From NCBI GenBank assembly GCA_003427395.1, contig BFEA01000233.1, positions 1,867,193 to 1,902,692 on the forward strand: 35,500 nt of DNA. The letters run 5' to 3'. How positions within the stretch are numbered: the first letter of the stretch is position 1; each line of letters begins with the position of its first letter. The notes under the pieces are model-generated. The model made no database searches. It saw only the letters and a program-made list of their open reading frames with translations, and was not told where the DNA came from. The DNA comes from Chara braunii. Its lineage: Eukaryota > Streptophyta > Charophyceae > Charales > Characeae. A program made the translations under genes and the position numbers. Below are positions 10,701-19,533 of this stretch, piece by piece.

Positions 10701-12356
10701 TTTTATATGTTTTTAATTGCTTTTTTTAGGGTTTTTTTCTGTGATGGGGTCGTAAGAAGTGCACTCTATAGATTGGTGTGAAGTGTTGTTAAAATGACTG
10801 TCTGGTTTTCTTATAAATGGGTCTGAAAAATGGGTGCTCGGTTAACCTGCTCTCCTCAAACCCCATGGACGGCCCTGGACCTGGAACAAATCAAGCGCTT
10901 AGCTCCACCTACGTTTGAAGAAGTTGACCCTCTTACATGGCTAGAAAATCGATCTTGGACAATCCCAAAAGGAATCTCTAAACCTGAAATAACATCTGCA
11001 TCCTCTAATAGATAGTCAGTCAGGCAAGATTTGAAAAATGATCCATTTTGGGTGACCATGATGAAAACCTGGAGGAAACTCCCATTAACAGATAAACTCT
11101 CGCCGGAAAGGTGGGAGGAGGTATGTCAACAACCCCTTTTCGACAACAGGTGGATTCAGGACTCACAAGGCAGGGTCCTTCATTGCATGCATTCTCCTTG
11201 GAAAGGGTGGATTAAAAAAGGAGTTTTGAGGGTAAGAGATATATGGGATACTGATACCAATGATTGGATAAAGCCCGCAAAATTAAAACTCAAATTAAAG
11301 TATTGCCATCATCAAGAGGAAGCATTAAAAACGATAATAGACCTTATCCCTCTTGAGTGGATACGAATTCTCAGAAAAGGTCCCAAATTATTGATAAACG
11401 ACTGGGTGGCAATTAAGTCTCAATCTCGGGCAATAGGTAGGATTCTTGATCAGCGCCATAATGGGGAATGATTACTACAGTTTTTTCCCTTATCATGTAC
11501 TAACACCATCATCAAGTCAAATCAAGAGAATAATAGATGGGTTCAAGAACATCAAATCTTTAGAATAAGGGTAATCAAGAGTAAAGACTCTTGGCTAGCT
11601 TTTAAACCAGATGGTCCCATCTCTAATCTCCCACTAGACCCGACTAACTGGGTATGGAATTCAAAAATAAGAATAGGTAGACATATTAGTTCACACAAGA
11701 GAACTATTCATCAGCTAAAAGTTAAATCGGCCTATAGAATGATGAGGCCGAAAACCAACCTAAAAGATATTGTATCGGACAGATGGATGAAGCACCTCAA
11801 TATGAGTAAAGAAGAACTCAGATCGGTTAAATGGTTCAAAATAGTAAAAAACAAGCCATCCAAAATTGCTTCGTTGCAATGGCAAATTGAGCACAGATGT
11901 CTCCTAACAAATGATTGACTGATTGATAGATCTTCTCTAGAACAAAAAGGAATAGCAAAAATATGGTGCAAATTTTGCCTTTCAACTTACCTGAGTTGAG
12001 CAATTCCGGAGACCATAGAACATATCTTTATGTAATGTCCTGGGTCCATTTGGCTATGGAGGTGGTGGACCCGCATTTGGTCACAAATAGTCTCACAAGT
12101 TTCTTGGCCATGGAGGTGGAAAATTATTCTACTAGAAACATGGAATCCCAACCAGGAATCCATAGAAAATCAAGAGGAATTTATAGAAATTTTTTTCTGT
12201 ATAGGGAGACGAGCAATTATGTGGGCCATCTGGATGAGAAGATGTACCTATGAATGGGAAGGGGCCAGACTGGATGGACCGGAATTTACAGAAACTATCA
12301 AACAACAGATTGAAACAGACATTCTAACAAAATGGGCCTCTTCACCCTTCTTTCCA
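7738..12356 (+). pseudogene. LINE-B ORF2: APE-type endonuclease, reverse transcriptase, zf-RVT-like domain
   Basis: ORF2 nicks the target and copies the element RNA there. EN (7738-8547) shows the APE-family motifs: NVNG near residue 13, QETH (48-50), GDFNAAPD (Asp154, Asn156), SRID (220-223) and a final Asn250-His251. LINE-C has Asp-His at the last site, so the catalytic Asp may be lost here. RT follows with NYRPITLLTVVYKL, FIDFEKAYD (first Asp), RSVRQGDP and FADD (9906-9917). The C-terminal zinc-finger-like region is near 11870-12030. Breaks: a short deletion with frameshift near 9305, and stops at 8545, 8875, 9561, 9624, 10161, 10470, 11013, 11469 and 11916, with two more in the zinc-finger region. 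The MITE insertion keeps the frame. Function is clear from motifs; the copy is dead. Confidence 0.92.
10504..10852. mobile_element. 349-bp non-autonomous inverted-repeat transposon (MITE), Mutator-like size of target duplication
   Basis: The insert is flanked by perfect 11-bp direct repeats TCCTCAAACCC (10493-10503 and 10853-10863). Removing the insert and one repeat rejoins the LINE-B ORF2 frame at an SPQTPW motif that also occurs in LINE-A and LINE-C, so both borders are well supported. The ends are imperfect inverted repeats of about 30 bp. Both hold AGGTTAAC and, 10 bases further in, TTTTCAG (left arm 10504-10534, right arm about 10822-10852). The interior is AT-rich and encodes nothing. 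An 11-bp duplication is in the range known for Mutator-like elements; the family is inferred from this alone. Confidence 0.85.
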
Positions 12357-12364
12357 GGGCGCCA

Positions 12365-12891
12365 GATTTACCGGATTTTCCTAGCTGCGTTTCTGCAACG
12401 GGAGCTTGATGAGGGAATGCTTTATATTCCATACCACGAAATAGGAACAATGGCTGATGCTGAGGGGGGGAAGGGGTCTGGGAATTCCGAGAGGGCGCAT
12501 AGGAACTGCAGCATCAATAGTAGACCAATCATAAAAAAACAGTTTATAATCCCTTTTAATCTCAACCTCATCATCACCCTCTGACCCATTCCAAATGACT
12601 TTCCCCAGACTCCTTTCCTGGTTTCCGCCCAGCCAGTCGCGACTGAATTTCTGAAAATATGATTGTATTTCCATTTTGTTGGATGGATTCAATGGTATTT
12701 CCTCCTGCTCAGTCAATCCCCTGTCGACAGGGTAATCAATGCTGGCAGGTCCCTCATACTGTGGTACCTCAGAAATTCTGTAATATTCCAATTGTATCAA
12801 AGGGACGCCGAACCCGTTTTCCAGCAGGTGTCGCTCCCCACCAATAGATGGAGCTTTCTTAAACCAAAAAAAAAAAAAAAAAAAAAAAAAA
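12365..12891 (+). mobile_element. 5'-inverted (twin-primed) LINE 3' end
   Basis: The right part (about 12700-12891) is a plus-strand LINE 3' tail: GCTCAGTCAATCCC, a hairpin, ATCAATGCTGGCAGG, the CCAGCAGGTG...GCTCCCCACCAATAGATGGAGC module, and A26 (12866-12891). The left part (about 12690 down to 12381) encodes the ORF2 C-terminus on the opposite strand (RDWLGGNQERSLGKV, KRDYKLFFYDW). In an unrearranged copy (LINE-C) both parts lie on the same strand, about 260 bp apart. An inverted 5' part joined to a sense 3' part, with loss at the junction, is the known product of twin priming during LINE insertion. Exact borders and a target duplication could not be fixed. Confidence 0.75.
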
Positions 12892-12901
12892 GGGGCCTGC
12901 A

Positions 12902-13139
12902 CCTGTGTTGGAGGGTCAATAATGCCCAATCCTCCCTCCTTCTTTGGCTGTATCACTAAGTCCCACGCCACCTTGCTAATTACATTTGCCCCGTTCATCA
13001 TCTGTCTCTTATACACATCTAGATGTGTATAAGAGACAGCCTGTGTTGGAGGGTCAATAATGCCCAATCCTCCCTCCTTCTTTGGCTGTATCACTAAGTC
13101 CCACGCCACCTTGCTAATTACATTTGCCCCGTTCATCAT
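12902..13139. repeat. Perfect 100-bp direct duplication flanking the adapter
   Basis: Positions 12902-13001 and 13040-13139 are identical over 100 bases, with only the 38-bp adapter between them. Perfect identity contrasts with the decay of the LINE fragment they lie in. The copy was most likely introduced when an untrimmed mate-pair read was used in assembly or gap closing. The true locus probably contains one copy. Confidence 0.9.
13002..13039. other. Nextera (Tn5 mosaic end) mate-pair junction adapter: assembly artefact
   Basis: CTGTCTCTTATACACATCT (13002-13020) is followed at once by its reverse complement AGATGTGTATAAGAGACAG (13021-13039). This is the 19-bp Tn5 mosaic end in the head-to-head form left by circularised Nextera mate-pair libraries. 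On the minus strand it translates to VSYTHLDVYKRQ, a peptide known to recur in databases because of this contamination. It is not host sequence. Confidence 0.98.
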
Positions 13140-13766
13140 CGCCTCGCCACAAGAAAGCGGCAACCTTGGCTCTAAGGGCTCGAAATGCAGCCTTGCGCAG
13201 AGGCCAGAGCACGAAGTGTGCTTATTTCGCCAGACAGATAACTTAGCCAAGGCCGGTGCGCTGACCCAGTCATCGTTAGCTGGAGGGTGCCCCATGGCGG
13301 ACATGGAGATACCTAGAATGCGGATCGGGACCTCTAAAGGACGCCACCATATTGTCGGCCTCACTCTATAACTCACCATACGGGAAGTTTGCCGTGTAGG
13401 ACTCTCTCCAGCACGTCATCACGACCCTCTTTTCACACCGCCTGTTTGCTCTGTGGTTAGCGGCCGTGGTGCGTGCTCACCACAACCACCATTTTCTGCA
13501 CCTGCAGAGGCAGAGTTCTGGTCCCTCCACTCCAGGGCTCACCAAATGCAGTGAGTCTGCCCCTGCATGCACAACATCCTGTGGTGAGAGTGTGAGTTGG
13601 TGAGCTGGAGTGATAACACTAGTTTGGTGCGGGTTCACCATGGTGAGCACTCGCCACAACAAATTCCGTTTGGTGAATGGAGGAGTGAGGTCCTAAGAAT
13701 ATTGGCAGTAGATAAAGAAGCTCAACAACCAGTTTCTCTTAATCAATCGAAGTGGGACCTGGTCCC

Positions 13767-13845
13767 TTTTTTTTTTTTTTTTTTTTCAATGCTCCAATCG
13801 ATTGATGGGGAGCAGCACGTGTTGGGAATCGGGCCCAATGTCCCT
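13767..13845 (-). mobile_element. LINE 3' tail, extremely 5'-truncated (tail I)
   Basis: T20 (13767-13786) is followed on the plus strand by TGCTCCAATCGATTGATGGGGAGCAGC and GTTGGGAATCGGGCCCAA. On the minus strand this reads as the conserved 3' module, with first stem TTGGG/CCCAA and second stem GCTCC/GGAGC, then poly(A). No ORF2 sequence and no upstream TCAATGCTGG module were found to its right, so only the last 60 bases or so of the element were inserted. Confidence 0.75.
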
Positions 13846-14377
13846 TGTAATCGGAATACATTGATGAGTGATGAGAATTTGGGATAATTGAGGAACAATT
13901 CAAGATGATTGAGATAATAAGCTAGATATTGATGCTGACTACTCAGAATGCTTATCTACTCATAACTCACATACTACCCTAACCCTAATCTCTGGTATCC
14001 ATACGAACCAGCCAATCTCTACCGAGGAAATACTGTGTACCAACCAAGACTCTACGCGGTCTCACACCCCAATCTAGCTAGGTTACAGGGCAGTACCACC
14101 CACCCCAACGCTGACCCTCATTGGCCAGATTGTAGCCTTTGGTCGAGCATATGATTGCCTTCCACCCTCAGCAATCCCCAGATCTCTATCCAAGGCCTCA
14201 AGCTCCTGTGAAGGTTACAGGGTGATTCCCCAGCGCCGGCCAGTGTCGTTGTGGCTCTACTTAACCTTGGCAAAACACAATAAAAGCCCGATTAGGGAAT
14301 CAGCTATATTAGAATGTCACCTCCAAATTCGGATCTGATAATAGTGTGATCCTGAGCAAACAGCCAATCTTCTGATG
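13846..14377. other. No gene recognised
   Basis: Mixed-composition DNA without conserved coding potential on either strand. The only open frames are short and unsupported. Two adjacent CCCTAA units at 13977-13988 are too few to mean a telomeric repeat. Confidence 0.5.
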
Positions 14378-15290
14378 GTGATGATGATGATGATGATGAT
14401 ACTTGATGTTGATTGACCCTCTCTTGTCCACCCCTCCTCTTTTCCCCTCTTACCACCCCTGCTCTCACATTTCTGCCTCCGCTAATCAGAACCACTCGGT
14501 TGTTGAGCGGTTCCTCACAACCCCAGTAATAGGAAAGCCTCTCTCTACCTTACTCCCCTCAAAAAAGACTATTTCCCCAAAAAGCCTACCTCGAGCTATC
14601 TCCGTCCTACTCTGCCACCGCTAGTAGATGATGTTCCGCCTTCCATCTCTCCCAGCCCCAGAGTTAAAGTCCCCTTCATCCGCCCTTACTCCGTAAGGGC
14701 AAACAGTTCCGACCTTGTGTTTCCCCTGTGGAAAGAGCTCCCCACTCAATCCATCCTGCCCTCCACGTCAGCAACCTTATGGAGAGGATTGTTACAACCT
14801 CAAGTATAGAAAAGAACACGGAAATAAAAATTGAGAAGTTGATGATGATGATGATGGTTCTGATGTTTCTTCGCCCTCCCCAATCTCCTCCACGTCTTAC
14901 GCCTCTTACCAGCTGACCTCTCCCTTCGCTGCCTACGCTAATTAGAACCGCCATCTTGACGTCAATTAATCAGGCCCAGTGACAGACGAGCCTCCCTCTA
15001 CCATACTCCCTAGAACGCAACTTATTCCCCCAACCCTTGTGCTCTTGCTGTCCTGCTCTGGCACCGTTAGTCGGTGATGTTCCTCCTTCCATCTCTCCCT
15101 GGGTCAGCCCCAGAGCTGAACAGTCTGCCGCTAATCCCCAAAGGAAAACACCCCCCATCTTGTATTTCCCCTCCGGATTAGAGCTGTCCCCACTCAATTC
15201 CTCCAACCTTCATTGCTGGTGAGGGTGCATACAACATCAAGCATGGAATATGAAATTTGATATTAAAAGGGATGATGATAACATGTTGAA
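14378..15290 (+). repeat. Diverged tandem duplication, about 460-bp unit
   Basis: Two units begin with a GATGATGAT run (14378 and about 14839) and then share, in the same order: CTCTTACCA, CGCTAAT(C/T)AGAACC, a stretch of GCCTC(T/C)CTCTACC(T/A)TACTCCC, GATGATGTTCC or GGTGATGTTCC, CCTTCCATCTCTCCC and CCCCACTCAAT. Substitutions and indels are scattered, so this is an old duplication. Open frames differ between the units and none is conserved, so I do not call a gene. Confidence 0.75.
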
Positions 15291-15364
15291 GATCATGGCT
15301 AGAAACACCATTGAATGGAGACCAGTGTTAATGTGGCATACTGGCAGCCACACGGGCCTGCAGG

Positions 15365-15640
15365 GCCCGACCAGTGTCGTCTCAGCCTAAGAGCCTGAAA
15401 ACAAGGGCCTACGGGCCCTATGTCGTTTCAGCCTAAAAGCCCAAAAACAAGGGCCTACGGGCCCTGAAATGAAAGCCTGAAAACAAAGGCCTACAGGCCC
15501 TGTGTCATTTCAGCCTGGAAGCCTGAAAATGTAGGCCCTGTGTCGTTTCAGCCTAAAATGGGCCCCCCTGCCCCTGAGTCTTTTCAGCCTGAAACGGAGG
15601 GCCATTTTCAGGCCCTCGTAAGATCGACCTGCCCTGAAAC
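15365..15640 (+). repeat. Imperfect tandem repeats in the upstream part of LTR-A
   Basis: Units of roughly 45 bp are built from GCCTGAAAACAAGGGCCTA followed by GGCCCTGTGTCGTTTCAGCC. About five are visible here and about three to four in LTR-B (27605-27780). Repeats placed upstream of the TATA position resemble the U3 enhancer-like repeats found in many LTRs; that role is inferred. Confidence 0.7.
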
Positions 15641-15772
15641 TTAGGCACCAGACCAGGGTTTTAACACAGGCCATTTTGGGCCTGTTTTCAAGACAACCGT
15701 TGTTTGAACTTCAACGTTAGGGTCTGGCACTTTTTGGCATTGGCAAGAGCAGCCTCCTGGATGGGCCAGCAC

Positions 15773-15779
15773 TACATAA
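15773..15779 (+). promoter_or_regulatory. Decayed TATA box of LTR-A
   Basis: TACATAA lies at the position where LTR-B has TATATAA, inside the shared context GGGCCAGC(A/G)CTA...AAGACTGGCCCGCC. One transition in LTR-A breaks the TATA core. Confidence 0.55.
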
Positions 15780-16061
15780 GACTGGCCCGCCCTGCAGGCT
15801 GCAGGTAGTTCATAGGTACTTCCCAGGCACTTCACGTGCAGGAAGCAGGAGGCAGTCTTCAGGATTCGGCAGCAGCACTCTGGAGGAGCGCTGCAGTAGT
15901 AGTAGTAGCGTTAGCAGTAGTCTTCAGCGCTGGGCTATTACGAGCTAGAGTAGCGATGGAGAGACTCTGAGAGAGATGGTTGGCGGAGGCCAGGGAGACT
16001 TACCTGTGGCACCATAGCTCCAGCTTCGTCTTCGATGTACGCCACCTTCACAGGTTAGTAC

Positions 16062-16063
<2 letters not shown>

Positions 16064-16134
<71 letters not shown>

Positions 16135-16135
16135 N

Positions 16136-16194
<59 letters not shown>
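16064..16194 (+). repeat. (GA)n microsatellite within LTR-A, one undetermined base
   Basis: About 131 bp of GA dinucleotides with an N at 16135. LTR-B has only about 17 bp of GA at the same place, so this is an expansion after insertion. The assembled length may be wrong, because the N lies inside it. Confidence 0.95.
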
Positions 16195-16199
<5 letters not shown>

Positions 16200-16611
16200 C
16201 TTCTTCCTCTTCCAAGTCCACCATCTCTCCCTCACCTATCTTCAGACTAAGAGAGAGAGAGAGATTGGTGACTTTGGGACTTGACTGCATTTGGATCCAG
16301 ACTCTACATTGGGATTGAGACGTTGGACGAGGGATTTTTTGGGACCTGTACCGAAGACTTGGTGTTGACGACATTCCCATCTTCCCCTGTTCTTCATCTA
16401 AAACCCCTCTTCTTCGTCTGTGTATGGTTGGGGACTGGCGCATTTTTCCTGTGTGAGCGCCAGGCCCCTTCACACCATGGAATGATGATGATGTATGTTT
16501 GGTCTGCATNGCAACATTGATTGTTCGGATCATTCCGCTGCGCTATCTTGTACTATGTGAGAGAGGCCGGTTCTTGTTCTGGTCTGTACCGTTACGGTAT
16601 GCGACAGTTAA

Positions 16612-17480
16612 TGAGGAAGGAGAGAATGAGATTGAGATTGAAGAAAATAGTGCAGTATGAAGCCACACGATGCAGATGAGAAAGAAACAGGTATGAGAGG
16701 CGAGAAGTGCCTAAAGCTTGGGAATTATTGACTTTACACGCTTTAATGAAAGCCTGATAAAGAATGCTGTGCCCGGCGTTGGTGAATAGTTTTTTTTTGT
16801 TGATAATGCAATTGTATTACACAACAGTGTGCTCGTGAAGAATGTTAGCGATAACTAGTGGTGGGAATGATCGAAGGAGTACCCTCCTCCGACGTGGAGA
16901 ATCACCCAGTAGCAGTGTGGCAGCCAGATGTTGCCGGAAAAGAAGATGAAAACCGCAGTAAATTGATGATGATGTGTCGACAACGAAAGCTTTGACGAGG
17001 ATGACGAGAGGTAGGAAGATAATGGCCAGCGAAGTTGATGACCCGTAATGATGAAATATAAATTGACAAGCAACGGTATGAAAGACTCCGGATGATGATT
17101 ACCTGCACAAGGCAAAAATTTAAAACAGAAGAAAACACACAGATAGGTTGATGATGACCTCCCAGCAGCTCTCTTGATGATGTTCTCCCAGTAGCACTGT
17201 GATGATTCTTCAAGCGGGCCAGCGTTCTCCGTACTTTGGTCTCCACAGGGCTGACTCCACTTTCCTCCACCAATGTCGACTTTCGCCAATCGCATGAGCT
17301 CTCCAGCCTCTTAAGGGCATTGGCTATGGAGTACTTCATGTGAAAAACACAGGGAAAATGTTCAATCAGCAGCCGCCGCCACCATTCTCCCTTTTCCTCT
17401 GTGCCTCAGGCCAGATGGCAAGTCATCCTGTGAGGTGGCATTGACACAGCGCCTCTGGATGCCGCATGTGCGTCAAATGC
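16612..17480. other. No gene recognised
   Basis: No conserved coding sequence. Several GATGATGA runs (near 16960, 17090, 17145 and 17176) recall the 14378-15290 repeat without clear alignment. Minus-strand open frames here are His/Ser-rich by-products of those runs. Confidence 0.45.
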
Positions 17481-17670
17481 AATCACCCATCTAATTCACC
17501 ACATCACAGCACCGGCGCTCCAGCGCCTCCCTCACACCAGCAGCCAGCGCCACGCCAGCTGTCAGACAGCGATTACTGGTCACCACAGGCCAGGGTCTTG
17601 CCAGCTGCAAGTCGCCAGTGCCCCGCCACTCACCTTTTGCCAGCTCCCAGTGCCTCCCTGCACTCACAAA

Positions 17671-17770
17671 GCCAGCGCCTCGCCACTTGCGAGAAGCCAG
17701 CGCCTCGCAGCCTGCGAGAAGCCAGCGCCCCGCCACCTCCAACCAGCCAGCGCCTTGCCTGCAAGCAACC
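17671..17770 (+). repeat. 25-bp minisatellite, four units, degenerate upstream copies
   Basis: GCCAGCGCC starts at 17671, 17696, 17721 and 17746, exactly 25 bp apart, followed by CGCCACTTGCGAGAA-like sequence. More degenerate CCAGCGCC or CCAGTGCC units extend back to about 17486. Frames on both strands stay open because the unit lacks stops; the peptides are low-complexity and I do not call them genes. Confidence 0.85.
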
Positions 17771-17879
17771 AGCATGACACCAGCCACACGCCGCCCGCGC
17801 CTCGCCGCCTGCCCACCATCCATAGTGCTAACACGCGCCTCCTTAACGCGCCTCTTCTTCCCCCACCTGCTTGCGTGAC

Positions 17880-18882
17880 GAACGGGGTCAGTGACATCCT
17901 CGAGACTCGAGAGGCAAAAAAGGAGCAAGGCTTGTTAAAAGACAAAAAAGCCATCATGATTATTGCGTCCAGCAGTCTCACCTCCGACGGCTCTAGAATG
18001 TAAAGAAGTCCTCTGAGTGGCAGTGCACAAAACAACCCACCATTTGAGGAAGAAACAGGCACAATGTAAAAACAAGATTGATTTGCAGGGACGGCCTAAC
18101 CGACGTTTGGGCTCTTGTTCTGAATTTCTTAGTTGTTTTCTGCTTCCCACAATTTTCATTTGGAAGTCCTTACCCGAAGCTGGGTAATGGCCCTCGGGCT
18201 GGTATCCGTACGTTCTCTGCAATCCTGTCATGAATGGAGGCTGGGCCCCAGCACATAGTGCTCCCAATGAGTAGATTGAAGCATGTTCCTAAAGAAAAAG
18301 AGAAAAAAAAAGCAAAAAAAAGGATACAGGGATGACGGTACTGACCGATCATGCACCAGACCATTTATAGGATCCCTGGATACGGCTTCCTGACAAAACA
18401 GGTAATCAGATGTTCGAGAGAAGTCACAAAGGAACATTGGGGATTAGACCCTAAAAAAAGAGAAGCCAAAAATGGTTGATTGCATAAGGACAGTTGGCCT
18501 TCGGCGGGTAGGTCCTGAGCTTTGGAAGGTTTGCATGGGTTCAGTGTAGGGAAGCTTTAACTTTGATGGGTTTCGGTTTGGCTTAGGTTCGCCAGAGGCT
18601 TCCATAGTGTTGCCAGCATTTCACTTGAACGCATTCTCAGAAAGCCTTATACTTTCAGACAGCCCTGTCGAGGAGACCGGGCCTTATATCTCTTATCTCT
18701 GTGCCTCCTGCTTCGCCCCCTCTTGTTCCACCTTTGCATTGCAAACTAGGGTTTTCAATCATCTACCCAGCATTAATCATAAAAGCAGCCCCAGCAAGAG
18801 ATGGCCATTACTTCGTTTTTGTAAATTCAAATATAATGTAATGTAAGGGAATGCAGATCCTTGTGGGAGAAGGTGGGGACCT

Positions 18883-18888
<6 letters not shown>
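17880..18888. other. No gene recognised
   Basis: About 1 kb without recognisable coding, repeat or RNA features. A short A-rich run (about 18292-18321) has no LINE tail module beside it. Confidence 0.45.

Positions 18889-18959
<71 letters not shown>
18889..18959. repeat. (CT)n microsatellite
   Basis: A near-perfect CT dinucleotide run of about 71 bp. Open frames across it are poly(Ser-Leu) or poly(Arg-Glu) artefacts. Confidence 0.97.
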
Positions 18960-18963
<4 letters not shown>

Positions 18964-19353
18964 TTGGGCTACAAGTATTTTTCCAGATATTGCTGTCCGT
19001 ACTCATGACGTCAGTTGCCCTGTCTCAATTTGCTGAAATGCCTCCCATAAAGCATAGTTTTTCACAACATGCTTTCTCTAATGCCTCTGGAGGAAGTTTT
19101 GGACGCGGTGCGCAGTTCACCTAGGTGGACACTTTCAGAGGCACGATGAGCGAGGTCCCACTAGCATGGATCAAGACATACCGGCCATCGATCTTCATTA
19201 TCTACAGACTGCGATGGGCAACCTCACCCCCCCCTGCAGCATTCAGTACTCTTGCAGGCTGCGCAGATCAGAGTGGGGGCGTGGTCGAGGAGTTTTTCAC
19301 AAAGGGTTGGAATCCTGGGACAAAGCCGGAATTTCCTGTGACAGTTCAAGAGG
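18960..19353. other. No gene recognised
   Basis: Plus-strand open frames at 19125-19466 and 19166-19372 are short and not recognisable. The first runs through the A16 of a retro-insertion-like feature, which argues against it being a real gene. Confidence 0.4.
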
Positions 19354-19413
19354 GTCCTTCACCCGATTCTGAAAATTGCCCATTAAAAAAAAAAAAAAAA
19401 GTGTCCTTCACCC
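19354..19413 (+). mobile_element. Minute A-tailed insertion with 11-bp direct repeats
   Basis: GTCCTTCACCC occurs at 19354-19364 and 19403-19413. Between the copies lie 20 unique bases, A16 (19385-19400) and GT. A short body, an A tail and flanking direct repeats are what a drastically truncated retro-insertion leaves. The body is too short to name its source. Confidence 0.55.
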
Positions 19414-19533
19414 AAAATCTGGGGTTAGAAAGGAGATTACAACTATGGTGGAAGCTAAGACTCTGAAGCGGGTGGGTGATTCTTAGATGAGTATATTCTT
19501 AAGGATGGATTAGGTTGAGGTAATCTCTAACCA

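Larger units (their letters stand above)
3394..12356 (+). mobile_element. LINE-B: long decayed non-LTR retrotransposon
   Basis: This is the longest LINE copy in the window. Its order is ORF1 (about 3394-5416), a conserved extra region (about 5492-7730), and ORF2 with EN (7738-8547), RT (about 8880-10470) and a zf-RVT-like C-terminal region (about 11700-12350). A 349-bp transposon sits within it at 10504-10852. Its 3' UTR and poly(A) are missing, because the coding sequence is cut at about 12356 by the next insertion. It is more AT-rich than LINE-C, although the two proteins align along their lengths, so they are different subfamilies. Multiple stops and at least three frameshifts make it inactive. 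Confidence 0.9.
12892..13372 (-). pseudogene. LINE-J: RT C-terminal (thumb) fragment, minus strand
   Basis: Read on the minus strand, this encodes PLEVPIRILGISMSA, then NDDWVSAPA, WRNKH and VISKVAWDLVIQPKKEGGLGI. It matches LINE-B 10080-10440 and LINE-C 24920-25280, the segment just after the RT palm. A frame change between WRNKH and the GEAMMNGANV segment marks decay. The last part (NVISKVAW...IDPPTQ) appears twice, but only because of the adapter-linked duplication described separately. The fragment ends at VQA, against the poly(A) of the neighbouring LINE tail. Confidence 0.8.
15332..16606 (+). mobile_element. Solo LTR-A (1275 bp) with perfect 5-bp target duplication
   Basis: The element starts TGTGGCATAC and ends GTATGCGACA, which are inverted repeats with one mismatch and the TG...CA ends usual for LTRs. 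It is flanked by GTTAA on both sides (15327-15331 and 16607-16611). A second copy (LTR-B) matches it along its length. No primer-binding site, gag or pol adjoins it, so it is a solo LTR left by recombination between two LTRs. Internal marks: about 45-bp imperfect tandem repeats (AGCCTGAAAACAAGGGCCTA type, about 15365-15640), a decayed TATA position, and a long (GA)n. Orientation is inferred from the TATA-like site of LTR-B. Confidence 0.88.

Noticed and set aside
12381-13379. A 332-codon minus-strand open frame
   Set aside because: It is a chimera of the RT fragment, the adapter, a duplicated copy of it, a poly(T) run and an antisense LINE tail. It is not a gene.
13977-13988. Telomere-like CCCTAACCCTAA
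   Set aside because: Only two units; too short to mean an interstitial telomere.
15945-16533. Long open frames on both strands made of Arg-Glu or Ser-Leu dipeptides
   Set aside because: They are translations of the (GA)n microsatellite inside a solo LTR, cross an N and have no conserved part.
17464-18062. Several overlapping 85-145 codon frames on both strands
   Set aside because: They arise from the GC-rich 25-bp minisatellite, which lacks stops in most frames. Composition is low-complexity.
19125-19466. 113-codon plus-strand frame
   Set aside because: It runs through the A16 of an apparent insertion and shows no recognisable domain.
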